From: Vibrio toranzoniae
Lineage (GTDB): Bacteria; Pseudomonadota; Gammaproteobacteria; Enterobacterales; Vibrionaceae
DNA length: 64,000 nucleotides
Direction of reading: 5' to 3'
Assembly: GCF_024347655.1 (NCBI RefSeq)
Contig: NZ_AP025515.1
Span: 124,001-188,000 of the forward strand
Shown: piece after piece, positions 7,083 to 16,593 of the stretch
How the letters are laid out: each line of letters starts with the position of its first letter
Position numbering within the stretch: the first letter of the stretch is position 1
Made by a program: the position numbers and the translations under genes
Notes under the pieces: model-generated
Database searches by the model: none
The model's input: the letters and a program-made list of their open reading frames with translations, nothing else
Told to the model about the DNA's origin: nothing

Positions 7083-7223
7083 GGGTAAAATCGATCCTTG
7101 AAACTAGGAGTACTGACTTCAATGATAAACAAAAGTCGAGATAGGTACAGTGTTTTGATTGTTAAAATTGCGTTCGAAAGATCGAGCGATTAACTATTAA
7201 ACAAAACCGATAGTCTTAAAACA

Positions 7224-7250
7224 AAAGAAGGAGCATTTGCTCCCTCTTTT
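7224..7250 (-). terminator. Terminator of the SPOR lipoprotein gene
   Basis: GAGGGAGC and GCTCCTTC form a stem with an AT-rich loop; on the reverse strand it is followed by TTTTGTTTT. Confidence 0.65.
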
Positions 7251-7262
7251 ATGAATCAAAAC

Positions 7263-7814
7263 TTAGTTTAACTTGTTAAGCGTTGGGTATTCAGAGTTCT
7301 TGATGTCGTCAATGCTTTTAACGAACGGCTTTAAGTTTTGAAAAGTGGTTGGCAGTTTTGAAATCGCCTTTTTAGCTTCTAAGCGTGTTGCGTAGTCACC
7401 GTAAAGTACGGTAAACCACTTAGTACCGTTAACCATTTTGTAGTTTTCCCAAACTGGTTGAGAAGTCGGTGGTAGCATTTTCACGAAAGAGTCGACTTTA
7501 CTTTGGCTGCCAACAGCAACAACTTGAACCGTATAACCAAAGCGTTGATTCATGTCTTGTTGTTTTTTCGTTGGACCCGTCACGTTTGTAACTGGCTTAA
7601 CCTTAGCTGTTTGGGTGACAGGTTCTGTTCTGATAACGTTAACAACGTTCTCTTCTACAACGACTGCTTGCTCAGATTGAGATACAACTGGAGCTTCAAC
7701 TTTGGCAGTTTTGTACTCTTCTTGATAGCTATCTGAAGTCACATCCGTAATGTAGTTTTCAGATACACATGCAGCCAAGAGCAGAGGCAAAGTCGCAATT
7801 GCAATTTTTTTCAT
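7263..7814 (-). CDS. SPOR-domain lipoprotein
   Basis: This 183-residue protein has a lipoprotein signal peptide (MKKIAIATLPLLLAAC, Cys16). A low-complexity Val/Glu/Thr-rich linker follows (about 30-85), then a C-terminal SPOR-like domain (about 90-165; GYTVQVVAVGSQSKVDSF... WFTVLYGDYATRLEAKKAISKLP). SPOR domains bind denuded septal peptidoglycan, so an envelope role at division sites is likely. It has its own terminator and reads in the same direction as ddl. The specific orthologue is not named. Confidence 0.8.
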   Translation of the reverse strand: MKKIAIATLPLLLAACVSENYITDVTSDSYQEEYKTAKVEAPVVSQSEQAVVVEENVVNVIRTEPVTQTAKVKPVTNVTGPTKKQQDMNQRFGYTVQVVAVGSQSKVDSFVKMLPPTSQPVWENYKMVNGTKWFTVLYGDYATRLEAKKAISKLPTTFQNLKPFVKSIDDIKNSEYPTLNKLN

Positions 7815-8024
7815 GGAAAGCTCTATGTCCTTAATAATAATTACTATAAATCATGCCGATACGTCGGTTTAGAATCAAGTTAACTTTGAGATTATACACC
7901 ATTAGTGGGTGACCTATTTCACAAACTTTATGCAGTGTTTGCTTATTCATCTGAATTCGGTGAATTTGCCATCAACCTATCAGTGAAAAGTAAGTTACGA
8001 TGAACTTACGTGCATTGCTAGGAT

Positions 8025-10715
8025 ATGTCTATGAATCATCTTGATCCCCTACTTAAACCCCGCTCTATCGCTGTTGTCGGCGCTTCGCAACGAGAAACGC
8101 GTGCGGGCTATATTGTTATGAATAATTTGTTGCACGGGGATTTTAAAGGTGCGGTGATGCCAGTTACACCGAAATACGATTCAGTGGCTGGCGTACTCTC
8201 TTATAAGAAAATTCTATCCCTACCTATCGTTCCAGACCTTGCGATTTTGTGTACGAATGCGAAACGCAACGTCGCCATTTTTGAAGAACTGGCCGAGAAA
8301 GGCATCGCGTCAGTAATTGTACTTTCCTCCGACATGCAACAGCTAAGCGATAATGGTGAGACATTTGATGAAAGATGCCTAGCGATTGCCAAAAAACACA
8401 ATATTCGCGTGCTCGGTTCAAACAGCTTAGGGGTTATTGTTCCATGGCTAAACTTAAATGCCTCTTTCTCTCCTGTTACTGCGCTTCCCGGTAAAATTGC
8501 GTTTGTTTCCCAGTCCGCAGCAGTCTGTACCACTATTCTTGATTGGGCGAACGACAAGCAGATTGGTTTCTCTGCGTTTGTCTCAATTGGGAATGGCAGT
8601 GATATTGAATTCTCAGAGCTTTTAGATTATCTGAGTACCGATTCTCACACCGAAGCGATCTTGCTTTACATTGACAGCATTACGGATGCAAGACGCTTTA
8701 TCTCTGCAGCACGTGCAGCGTCGCGTAACCGACGAATCCTAGTATTAAAAGGCGGTCGAACAGCGAAAGGAAGAGCGGCTGCTATGGCACATACTGGTGG
8801 TGCAGACACTCTAGACATTATTTACGATTCGGCAATCCGACGCAGTGGCATGCTGAGAGTTAAGAACTTACATGAGTTGTTTGCCGCGGTAGAGACACTG
8901 ACTCATTCGGTGCCACTGCGTGGTGAGCGTCTCGCTATTGTCACTAATGGTGGAGGCCCTGCGATTATGGCTGTAGACACGCTTTTTGATCGTGGCGGTA
9001 AGTTAGCAGAATTATCCGATGAAACACTTGATAGATTAAGCAGAGTTTTGCCAGCGAGTTGGTCCCATAGCAATCCTATAGATATTGTTGGTGATGCCGG
9101 CGATCAGCGTTATATCGATACTATCAACATACTGCTTGATGGTGACGAAGCTGATGCCATTCTTATCATGCACAGCCCTTCTGCTGTCGCGCATTCCGCT
9201 CAAACAGCGGAACGAATTATTGAAGTGATCAAGAAGCACCCTCGCCACAAACGATTCAATATCTTAACTAATTGGTCTGGCGAATTAACAGCCCGGCCTG
9301 CGAGAAAGCTGTTTACTGAAGCGGGAATTCCTACCTATCGAACGCCAGAGAGTTCTGTGGTTGCCTTCATGCACTTGGTCGAGTACCGACGCAACCAGCG
9401 TCAGTTAATGGAAACCCCAACGACTGCAGAAAAAGTACACATTGAAGACTTGGCAGATGCGAAGAATTGGATTAAACGCCAACTACTGGGTAAAGATACA
9501 GTTAGTCTTGATACCCATCAAAACAGCCAATTTTTTAGACACTTCAATTTGGATGTTCTTCCTACTTGGATTGCTTCTGACCCAAGCGAGGCGGTACATA
9601 TTGCAGAAACGATTGGTTATCCCGTTGCAGTAAAACTCCGTTCACCAGACATCGCACATAAGTCAGATGTACAAGGTGTGATGCTCAATCTGCGAAACAG
9701 CAATGAGGTAGCAAATGCGGCTCAAGCGATTCTCGATCGATCGCAATTGTCGTTCCCTACCGCTCATATTCATGGTTTGTTGATTCAAGGAATGGCCAAG
9801 CTCGCAGGTGGTCAAGAGCTGCGCGTGAAAGTAACAACCGATGAAACCTTTGGACCAATTATTCTGCTTGGTCAAGGTGGATCTGAATGGGATGAATCCA
9901 TTGATGCGGCAGCCGCATTCCCACCGCTTAACATGACACTGGCTCGATACTTGATTATTCGAGCGATAAAAAGTGGCAAGATTCGCCTGCAAAAGTTGCC
10001 TAATCCGATCGATATTGAGGGGCTTTCTGAACTATTAGTTCGTATATCTCAAATGGTGGTTAATTGTCCTGAGATACATGATTTGGATATTCACCCAGTG
10101 CTTGCCAATGGAGACAAGTTCACTATATTGGACGCCGATATTATTTTGAAAGCGTATGAGGGAGATCCGCAAGAAAGACTCGCGATTCGCCCATATCCAG
10201 TTGAGCTTGAAGAGACAATACAGTTGAGAGACGGTACTGAGGTGCTGCTACGCCCTATCCTTCCAGAAGATGAGCCGCTTCACGCAGACTTTATTAACCG
10301 GGTCTCCAAAGAAGATCTTTATAAACGCTTCTTTAGTGATGTCGGTGAATTCAATCACGAGGCATTGGCGAATTTTACTCAGATCGATTTTGATAGAGAA
10401 ATTGCATTTGTTGTTGTGCGTAAGGAGCAAGGCCTTCCTGCGATCATTGGTGTTTCCAGAGCCTTGATAAACCCAGAGAACACAGACGCTGAGTTTGCAA
10501 TATTGATACGCTCTGATTTGAAAGGCGCCGGCTTAGGTCGGATTTTGATGACTAAGGTAATCGATTACTGCCGAGCAAAACAGACTAAACAAATGTCTGG
10601 CATGACAATGCCAACCAATAGAGGAATGCTGACACTAGCTCGAAAACTCGGTTTTAAGCTAGATATCAGTTTTGAAGATGGTACTGCAGATATGGTGTTA
10701 CCGCTATTTGAGTGA
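8025..10715 (+). CDS. pat: Protein lysine acetyltransferase, Pat/YfiQ type (ACS-like plus GNAT)
   Basis: The 896-residue protein fuses NDP-forming acyl-CoA-synthetase domains to a C-terminal GNAT domain. Seen in order are a CoA-binding Rossmann region (SIAVVGASQRETRAG, ~13-140), a succinyl-CoA-ligase-like region (~150-460, with AMAHTGGADT), an ATP-grasp region (~490-710, PVAVKLRSPDIAHKSDVQGV) and GNAT (~725-890, LLRPILPEDEPLHADF; RSDLKGAGLGRILM). Enterobacterial Pat/PatZ acetylates lysines, including that of acetyl-CoA synthetase, using acetyl-CoA. The start chosen is ATG 8025. Its last 12 bases overlap the convergent LysR gene. Confidence 0.9.
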   Translation: MSMNHLDPLLKPRSIAVVGASQRETRAGYIVMNNLLHGDFKGAVMPVTPKYDSVAGVLSYKKILSLPIVPDLAILCTNAKRNVAIFEELAEKGIASVIVLSSDMQQLSDNGETFDERCLAIAKKHNIRVLGSNSLGVIVPWLNLNASFSPVTALPGKIAFVSQSAAVCTTILDWANDKQIGFSAFVSIGNGSDIEFSELLDYLSTDSHTEAILLYIDSITDARRFISAARAASRNRRILVLKGGRTAKGRAAAMAHTGGADTLDIIYDSAIRRSGMLRVKNLHELFAAVETLTHSVPLRGERLAIVTNGGGPAIMAVDTLFDRGGKLAELSDETLDRLSRVLPASWSHSNPIDIVGDAGDQRYIDTINILLDGDEADAILIMHSPSAVAHSAQTAERIIEVIKKHPRHKRFNILTNWSGELTARPARKLFTEAGIPTYRTPESSVVAFMHLVEYRRNQRQLMETPTTAEKVHIEDLADAKNWIKRQLLGKDTVSLDTHQNSQFFRHFNLDVLPTWIASDPSEAVHIAETIGYPVAVKLRSPDIAHKSDVQGVMLNLRNSNEVANAAQAILDRSQLSFPTAHIHGLLIQGMAKLAGGQELRVKVTTDETFGPIILLGQGGSEWDESIDAAAAFPPLNMTLARYLIIRAIKSGKIRLQKLPNPIDIEGLSELLVRISQMVVNCPEIHDLDIHPVLANGDKFTILDADIILKAYEGDPQERLAIRPYPVELEETIQLRDGTEVLLRPILPEDEPLHADFINRVSKEDLYKRFFSDVGEFNHEALANFTQIDFDREIAFVVVRKEQGLPAIIGVSRALINPENTDAEFAILIRSDLKGAGLGRILMTKVIDYCRAKQTKQMSGMTMPTNRGMLTLARKLGFKLDISFEDGTADMVLPLFE

Positions 10716-11591
10716 CCATGTCTTTTTAAGATGCTGAATACACCAAGATTTGGCGTCGCCCATTTTATTGCGTCGCCAAGCCATCACGATATCGATAGGT
10801 TGTGGCTCAGTCCCTGAAATTTTCTGTAGGACGCCAGACTCGATCAAAGGTTCAGCAACACTACTTGGCAAAGTACCAATACCTAAACCAGTGGTTAACG
10901 CTTCTACTTTTGAAGAAAAGCTTGTCACGGTTAGTCGTGGTTGTTTTTCTAAAATATTGATACTTAATGCTGGTTGATCACGGGCTGTATCCGCAATTGC
11001 AATTACCCTGTAACTTTCTCTTGCCTTCTGGTCAAATTCACCTGAACGTTTGTGAACGTAGTGTTTTGATGACGCTACCCAAACCATTTCCATTTTACCA
11101 ATTACGTCACTTTTTATGTCATTTGGAATAGTGTCGATTTTTGGGCAAACCAGCAAATCTGCGCGGCCATCGGTCAGTGATTCCCAACAACCGGCAAGGA
11201 TTTCTTCTTGTAATCGAACGCGTGTCTTACTGATTTTTCCTAGCTCATCCACGAGTGGGAAGAAATTAGCAACCGGAATAATACCATCAAAGGCTATTGT
11301 TAAGTCGAGCTCCCAACCATTTGCAAGAATACTGGCTTCGTTTACTAATTTTTCCGTCGCACCAAGAATCACTCTGCCTTGTTCTAATATCAATTGCCCC
11401 GCTTCCGTGAAGTTTGCACGGTGGCCGGATCGATCAAAAATCATAATGTCTAAGTCTTGCTCTAGCTTTTGAATTTGATAGCTGAGTGATGAAGGGGCTC
11501 TATCCATTTCATTTGCCGCAGCGGCGAAACTTCCACGTCGCTCTATGGCATCTAATATGTGTAATGCTTCAAGTGTTATTGGGCTATGCAT
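10704..11591 (-). CDS. LysR-family transcriptional regulator
   Basis: The 295-residue regulator has an N-terminal winged HTH (residues ~5-63; GSFAAAANEMDRAPSSLSYQIQKLEQDL) and a LysR substrate-binding domain (~90-290). It converges on pat with a 12-base overlap and is divergent from the haem receptor gene 225 bp away. It might regulate that promoter, although the Fur-like box there already provides a simple explanation. The effector is unknown. Confidence 0.9.
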   Translation of the reverse strand: MHSPITLEALHILDAIERRGSFAAAANEMDRAPSSLSYQIQKLEQDLDIMIFDRSGHRANFTEAGQLILEQGRVILGATEKLVNEASILANGWELDLTIAFDGIIPVANFFPLVDELGKISKTRVRLQEEILAGCWESLTDGRADLLVCPKIDTIPNDIKSDVIGKMEMVWVASSKHYVHKRSGEFDQKARESYRVIAIADTARDQPALSINILEKQPRLTVTSFSSKVEALTTGLGIGTLPSSVAEPLIESGVLQKISGTEPQPIDIVMAWRRNKMGDAKSWCIQHLKKTWSLK

Positions 11592-11734
11592 AGCTTTCCT
11601 ATTTTACAAATGAGACTTTAGTCACAAAAACAGAAGCATTCGCCACGTGAATGGAACTGTAAAAGTCTTTTTAATACAGATATTTAAGAATATTAATCAT
11701 GAATCAGTTGATAAAAATAAAAATTAATTAAATG

Positions 11735-11755
11735 CAAATAATAGTAATTATCATT
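11735..11755. promoter_or_regulatory. Fur-box-like site upstream of haem receptor
   Basis: The AT-rich stretch contains AAATAATAGTAATTATCATT. It resembles the Fur consensus built from GATAAT/ATTATC hexamers and lies about 60 bp before the receptor ATG. Iron repression of the receptor is expected. Confidence 0.6.
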
Positions 11756-11815
11756 TAGATCCAATATTATCTTTCGCAAATCAAGATAATACTATGGAAT
11801 TAAGGTAACTATCAG

Positions 11816-13954
11816 ATGTATAAGCAATCCCTACTCTCTGCTTCAATCGTTTTAGCGCTTTCATCAACCTCAGCCTTTGCTGAAGATTATGCCCTATTTG
11901 ACGAGGTTGTTGTATCGGCAACGCGTACTGAACAAAGCAAAGCAGATGTTTCAAGCTCTATTGAATCAGTATCTTCGGAAGATATTGATAATCAAATGTC
12001 TAACGACATAAAGCAAGCACTTCAGTACATACCGGGTGTAGAAGCTCAAGGTAGTGGCCGTTTTGGTCTTTCGGGCTTCAACATTCGTGGTGTTGAAGGT
12101 GACCGCGTTAAATTGATGGTCGATGGTGTTCAACAACCTACTCCATATAATCCAGGTGCATCTGAACAACGTAAATATTCGAATGCGATTGAAGTAGACA
12201 CATTGAGTGTGATCGAGGTGAATAAAGGTCCTGCTTCTACGCTTTATGGTTCTGACGCTATTGGCGGTGCTGTACTGTTAAGAACAAAGAACCCAGAGGA
12301 TATGCTTAGAACAGACGGCGATGAAAACCGTTTTGGCATCAAATCTAGTTACACTTCTGCTGACGAACAGTTTAAGAACACCCTTTCTTGGGCTATGCGT
12401 AAAGACAAGCTAGAAACTATCGTAATGGCGACATACGCTCAAGGTCATGAAACTGAAACGCATTCGTCAGGAAGTGATATCGAAGGCCCTGACCGTGGTG
12501 CCGCTAACCCTGCCGATACCGAACTGAGCAACTTCTTAGCCAAAGCATTTTATAACGTATCGGATTCAAACAAGATCGGCTTAACCGTAGAACATTATCA
12601 GCGTCAATATGATGAAGACGAGTTGAACTACAATGGTTATACGCTGATGCCGGGCTTTGTATACACGGATAACTACAATGAAGACACCAATAAACGCTTC
12701 CGTGCAACACTGGAGCAGCAGCTTAAACTGAACTCTTCTATTGCAGATTCTTTGGACTGGTCTTTAAGCTACCAAGATTCAAGTACTCTGAATAAAAACT
12801 ACGATACAACAGGCTTTAACGGCCGTCGACTTCGTGAGCGTGATGCATCAGATGTGAACATGCAAGTCGATACACAGCTTTCTAAGTTGGTGAATATTAG
12901 TGGTGCTGACCACGAGTTTACGTATGGTTTCACTTACCTACAAAATGATTTTGAGTTAGACAACACTGATTATAAGTTTGACCAAGGCACCGTTACTCCA
13001 GGTAGTACGGGTATCCCAGATGCGAAAATTACTCAATGGGGTGTGTTTGTTCAGGATCAAGCGTTCTTCATGGAAGATAAGTTGATTGTAACTGGTGGTC
13101 TTCGTTACGACTCATTTGTTGCTGACCCATCAACAGATGATGGCTACACGACTGAATATGACAAGAATGAAGATGATGCATTTACTGCCAAATTAGGTTC
13201 GGTTTACCACATCAACGATAGCTTGTCTGTATTTGGTCAGATTGGTCAAGGCTTCAAAGCTCCTTCTGTTTATGACCTTTACTACTTCTATAATCAAGGT
13301 GCTATCGTAGAGGCAAACCCTAACCTGAAAGCAGAAAGAAGCCTTTCTTATGAGCTAGGTCTGCGTGGTAGCAACCAATATGCTCGATTCGAATTAAGCA
13401 CGTTCTACACTGACTACACTGATTTCATCAACGAAACGAAAACAGGTGAGCAAGGTGGTAAAGACGTATTTACGAAAGAAAACTTAGATGAAGTAACTAT
13501 CTATGGTGCTGAATTCTCGTCAACCATTAACCTTGATACTCTGTTTGATGCACCTTACGGAACTTACACTCGCTTAGCTGTTGCTTATGCAGATGGCGAA
13601 GACAAGTCGACGGGTAAATCAATTGATTCAGTTGCACCTCTAACAAGTACAATTGGATTAGGTATTGAACGTGATAACTTCGGTTCAGCTTTGAATGTTA
13701 AAATGGTTGCTTCGAAGAATGATTGGAACTCTGACGACAATGTAGATATATCTGGATACACAGTTGTTGATTTGACGGCTTATTACCGCCCGATGACAGA
13801 TTTAACTCTGCGAGCTGGTCTATTTAACGCTCTAGATAAGAAGTACTGGTTGTACAGCGACATGTCTGGTAGCGCGCACGATTCTCAATTCAATACAGAC
13901 ATTAAGTCTCAACCTGGTCGTAACTGGGGCTTATCTGCAAACTACGAATTCTAA
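11816..13954 (+). CDS. hutA: TonB-dependent haem receptor, HutA/HutR type
   Basis: The 712-residue outer-membrane receptor imports haem using TonB energy. It has a signal peptide (1-22, ending AFA), a TonB-box-like DEVVVSA, a plug domain (~40-160; IRGVEGDRVKLMVDGVQ... GPASTLYGSDAIGGAV) and a 22-strand-type barrel. The haem-receptor motifs appear in the barrel as FKAP (variant of FRAP) and NPNL (~residues 480-505). It ends YEF with a terminal Phe. A Fur-like box precedes it and a strong terminator follows. Whether it is HutA or the paralogue HutR cannot be settled here. Confidence 0.85.
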   Translation: MYKQSLLSASIVLALSSTSAFAEDYALFDEVVVSATRTEQSKADVSSSIESVSSEDIDNQMSNDIKQALQYIPGVEAQGSGRFGLSGFNIRGVEGDRVKLMVDGVQQPTPYNPGASEQRKYSNAIEVDTLSVIEVNKGPASTLYGSDAIGGAVLLRTKNPEDMLRTDGDENRFGIKSSYTSADEQFKNTLSWAMRKDKLETIVMATYAQGHETETHSSGSDIEGPDRGAANPADTELSNFLAKAFYNVSDSNKIGLTVEHYQRQYDEDELNYNGYTLMPGFVYTDNYNEDTNKRFRATLEQQLKLNSSIADSLDWSLSYQDSSTLNKNYDTTGFNGRRLRERDASDVNMQVDTQLSKLVNISGADHEFTYGFTYLQNDFELDNTDYKFDQGTVTPGSTGIPDAKITQWGVFVQDQAFFMEDKLIVTGGLRYDSFVADPSTDDGYTTEYDKNEDDAFTAKLGSVYHINDSLSVFGQIGQGFKAPSVYDLYYFYNQGAIVEANPNLKAERSLSYELGLRGSNQYARFELSTFYTDYTDFINETKTGEQGGKDVFTKENLDEVTIYGAEFSSTINLDTLFDAPYGTYTRLAVAYADGEDKSTGKSIDSVAPLTSTIGLGIERDNFGSALNVKMVASKNDWNSDDNVDISGYTVVDLTAYYRPMTDLTLRAGLFNALDKKYWLYSDMSGSAHDSQFNTDIKSQPGRNWGLSANYEF

Positions 13955-13983
13955 TTTGTTACAAACCTAAATTGCAGAAACTA

Positions 13984-14008
13984 AAAAGCCAGCTTAATGC
14001 TGGCTTTT
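13984..14008 (+). terminator. Terminator of haem receptor gene
   Basis: AAAAGCCAGC-TTAAT-GCTGGCTTTT forms a perfect stem 30 bp after the stop codon; it is symmetrical and may also work for the reverse strand. Confidence 0.85.
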
Positions 14009-14057
14009 ATCTATTTCACTAAAAATTGTATCAAAAAGGAATAAGTGAAATTATGTC

Positions 14058-14132
14058 TTACTTTTCTGCCATTTCTTTCTTAACCATTACTGTAGCAGCA
14101 ATGATGAAAGTGATAATTAGGCCTAGTTCCAT
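14058..14132 (-). CDS. 24-residue single-pass membrane peptide
   Basis: On the reverse strand a ribosome-binding site (TTGGAG, 6 nt spacing) precedes ATG 14132. The product is a short acidic start (MELG), a hydrophobic segment LIITFIIAATVMV and a charged tail KKEMAEK. This is the layout of genuine small inner-membrane peptides that modulate transporters or kinases. It lies between two terminators (13984-14008 and 14246-14272). If its promoter lies between 14132 and 14302 it is an independent transcript. It is too short for standard gene finding. The family is not recognised. Confidence 0.6.
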   Translation of the reverse strand: MELGLIITFIIAATVMVKKEMAEK

Positions 14133-14245
14133 GATTAACTCCAAGGAAAATTAACATTAAACATATAATTCGCGCGTATAGTAACATAACAAATAAAGAA
14201 TGATACATTTTAACCGAACAGTTTGTTTTTTATTCTTGTTAGATC

Positions 14246-14272
14246 AAAAAAGATGCCCTAAAGCATCTTTTT
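14246..14272 (-). terminator. Terminator of galE
   Basis: AAAAAGATGC-CCTAAA-GCATCTTTTT stem with T-runs on both strands, 30 bp beyond the galE stop on the reverse strand. Confidence 0.8.
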
Positions 14273-14301
14273 GTATGTTAACTGACCATGAAACTACTCG
14301 T

Positions 14302-15315
14302 TTAGCCCGGGAAACCATCAGGGTTTGTTGACTGCCAGCGCCATGTATCTTCGGTCATTTCAATCAGTGTACGTGTCGCATTCCAACCTAGTTCTTTCTG
14401 CGCTTTAGCCGGATCTGCCCAGCATTCTGCGATATCGCCAGGGCGGCGCTCAACCAATTTGTATGGGATTTCTTTACCGCTCGCTTTTTCAAACGCTTTA
14501 ACCATATCTAGTACGCTTGAACCGTTGCCTGTACCAAGATTGTAGATATGAAGACCATCTTTGCGCCCTACTTTCTCAAGAGCTGCGATGTGTCCATCAG
14601 ATAGATCCATAACGTGGATATAATCACGAACGCCAGTACCGTCTTTTGTTGGGTAATCGTTACCAAATACCGATAGGAACTCACGTCGGCCTACTGCAAC
14701 TTGAGAGACAAATGGCATTAGGTTGTTTGGGATACCTTGCGGGTCTTCCCCTAACTCGCCACTTGGATGTGAACCTACTGGGTTAAAGTAACGCAGCAGT
14801 GTAATGCTCCAATCTGGGTTTGCTTTTTGAAAGTCAGTTAAGCACTCTTCAACCATTAGCTTACTGCGGCCGTATGGGTTAGTCGCGCTTGTTGGGAAGT
14901 CTTCTGTAATTGGCACACTAGCAGGATCGCCGTAGACCGTTGCTGATGAACTGAATACTAAGGTTTTTACATTAGCTTCGCGCATAGCATCAACAAGAAC
15001 TAAAGTGCCGTTCACATTGTTGTCGTAGTATTCAAGAGGCTTAGCAACCGATTCGCCTACTGCTTTTAGGCCTGCAAAATGGATAACCGCTTCGATATTG
15101 TTCTGCTTCATCGCTTCAGTCAAAAGTGCTTTATCGCGAATATCGCCTTCAATGAAATTAGGGCGAACGCCAGATACTTTCTCGATGCGATCAAGAACGC
15201 TTGGCTTGCTATTGTACAAGTTATCGAAAAGTACAGGCGTCATTCCTGCGTTAATCATCTGGATACTTGTATGGCTGCCAATGTAGCCCATGCCACCTGT
15301 AACTAAAACATTCAT
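14302..15315 (-). CDS. galE: UDP-glucose 4-epimerase
   Basis: The 337-residue short-chain dehydrogenase/reductase interconverts UDP-glucose and UDP-galactose with bound NAD. Visible are the N-terminal nucleotide motif TGGMGYIGS, SSSATVYGDP, the catalytic Y-x-x-x-K in NPYGRSK, and the C-terminal WGATRTL-like substrate region (GWNATRTL). The length equals the usual 338 residues. It stands alone with its own terminator, not in a gal operon, so it probably serves surface polysaccharide synthesis as well as galactose use. Confidence 0.95.
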   Translation of the reverse strand: MNVLVTGGMGYIGSHTSIQMINAGMTPVLFDNLYNSKPSVLDRIEKVSGVRPNFIEGDIRDKALLTEAMKQNNIEAVIHFAGLKAVGESVAKPLEYYDNNVNGTLVLVDAMREANVKTLVFSSSATVYGDPASVPITEDFPTSATNPYGRSKLMVEECLTDFQKANPDWSITLLRYFNPVGSHPSGELGEDPQGIPNNLMPFVSQVAVGRREFLSVFGNDYPTKDGTGVRDYIHVMDLSDGHIAALEKVGRKDGLHIYNLGTGNGSSVLDMVKAFEKASGKEIPYKLVERRPGDIAECWADPAKAQKELGWNATRTLIEMTEDTWRWQSTNPDGFPG

Positions 15316-15396
15316 GTTTAGTAGACCTTTAATTTAAAATACTCAACCTATCACTTATGATACAACAACTTAGGTGCTGGTCACAAACCTATGGAG

Positions 15397-15591
15397 TTAT
15401 TCGCTCTCATCAGAGAACACGAACTGACCTTTTCCTTTATGTGTTGCTTGATACATCGCCTCATTGGCAACTTTAGAACGTGTCGATATCATGTTCTGAA
15501 CCATCATACCCAAGTTCGCTCCAATATGACGTGAACGCTGTTTATAATTCACTTCTTGTTCGATAAGCTCCGACAAACGCCTACCTAATCA
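15397..15591 (-). pseudogene. C-terminal remnant of a GGDEF protein gene
   Basis: The reverse strand reads LGRRLSELIEQEVNYKQRSR followed by HIGANLGMMVQNMISTRSKV and ANEAMYQATHKGKGQFVFSDESE, then a stop. The ANEAMYQATHKGKGQF segment is the characteristic end of GGDEF domains. Upstream in this frame a TGA at about 15598 closes it, and no start or active site remains. It is therefore a truncated leftover, unrelated in sequence to the GGDEF remnant at the left edge of the window. Confidence 0.65.
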
Positions 15592-15744
15592 CCTGCACAT
15601 ACTAGAAATAAAATTCGATATGCGAACTGTAAATGAAATGCTGAACTAATAAATTATCAATAACGAAACTTTGAATTGGGTCACTGTTTAATTCTATCAT
15701 TTATACGAACGTCTTTAGATACCACAACTTAAAGGATTACATAA

Positions 15745-16488
15745 GTGCCAACGAAGATTTTGCTTAATTGTGACATGGGAGAAAGTTTCGGCAATTGGAA
15801 AATGGGTGATGATGAATCGGTTATGGAATGGGTCGATATGGCCAATATCGCTTGTGGCTTTCATGCATCGGATCCACACGTAATGTCCAAAACCATCAAA
15901 CTTGCTCAGCACTACCATACTCAAATCGGTGCTCACCCAGGGTACCAAGATTTAGTTGGATTTGGACGTCGTTCCATTCCACATACTATGGATGAGATCA
16001 GTGAGTTAGTGTGTTACCAAGTTGGAGCCTTGCAAGCCCTTTGCCGCTATCATCATACCTCGGTTGGGTATGTGAAACCTCATGGTGCCCTTTATAACGA
16101 TATGATGGCGAACACTGATGTTTTTAATGCAGTCGCTCAAGCGGTGGCTGAATTTAATATCCCTCTCATGATTCTTTCTTCGTCTGACAACCAACAATAT
16201 TTAGACATCGCTGATGATCATGACTTACCACTTTTGTTCGAGGCATTTGCAGACCGAGCTTACTTGAACAACGGGCTGTTAGCACCTCGCACACAAAAAG
16301 GCTCGGTGTACGTCAATCAAGACGATATCTATAACCAAGTCATGCAAATCATTAACTATGGATCCGTCACAACTATTGAGGGGGAACGACTGCCTATTGA
16401 AGCTGATACCATCTGTGTACACGGAGATAACCCTCAATCTATCGCATTAATCAGAAGAATCCGACAAGACTTCAACGCTTTTAATTAA
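15745..16488 (+). CDS. pxpA: 5-oxoprolinase subunit A (LamB/YcsF family)
   Basis: The 247-residue protein begins at GTG 15745 behind AAAGGA. Family signature LNCDMGESFGNWKMGDDESV and ANIACGFHASDP is at the N-terminus and VKPHGALYNDM in the middle. PxpA with PxpB and PxpC forms the ATP-dependent enzyme that opens 5-oxoproline (pyroglutamate) to glutamate, clearing a spontaneous by-product of glutamine and glutamate. All three subunits are encoded consecutively here. The length matches the family. Confidence 0.93.
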   Translation: MPTKILLNCDMGESFGNWKMGDDESVMEWVDMANIACGFHASDPHVMSKTIKLAQHYHTQIGAHPGYQDLVGFGRRSIPHTMDEISELVCYQVGALQALCRYHHTSVGYVKPHGALYNDMMANTDVFNAVAQAVAEFNIPLMILSSSDNQQYLDIADDHDLPLLFEAFADRAYLNNGLLAPRTQKGSVYVNQDDIYNQVMQIINYGSVTTIEGERLPIEADTICVHGDNPQSIALIRRIRQDFNAFN

Positions 16489-16593
16489 TATCAATGCTTT
16501 CAATTTATACCAGTGTGACTTGAACGAATTTCTACTCGTTGGCTAAGAACAACTTACAAGCTGATACTGCTCTAAACATGGAAGTTGGAATAA

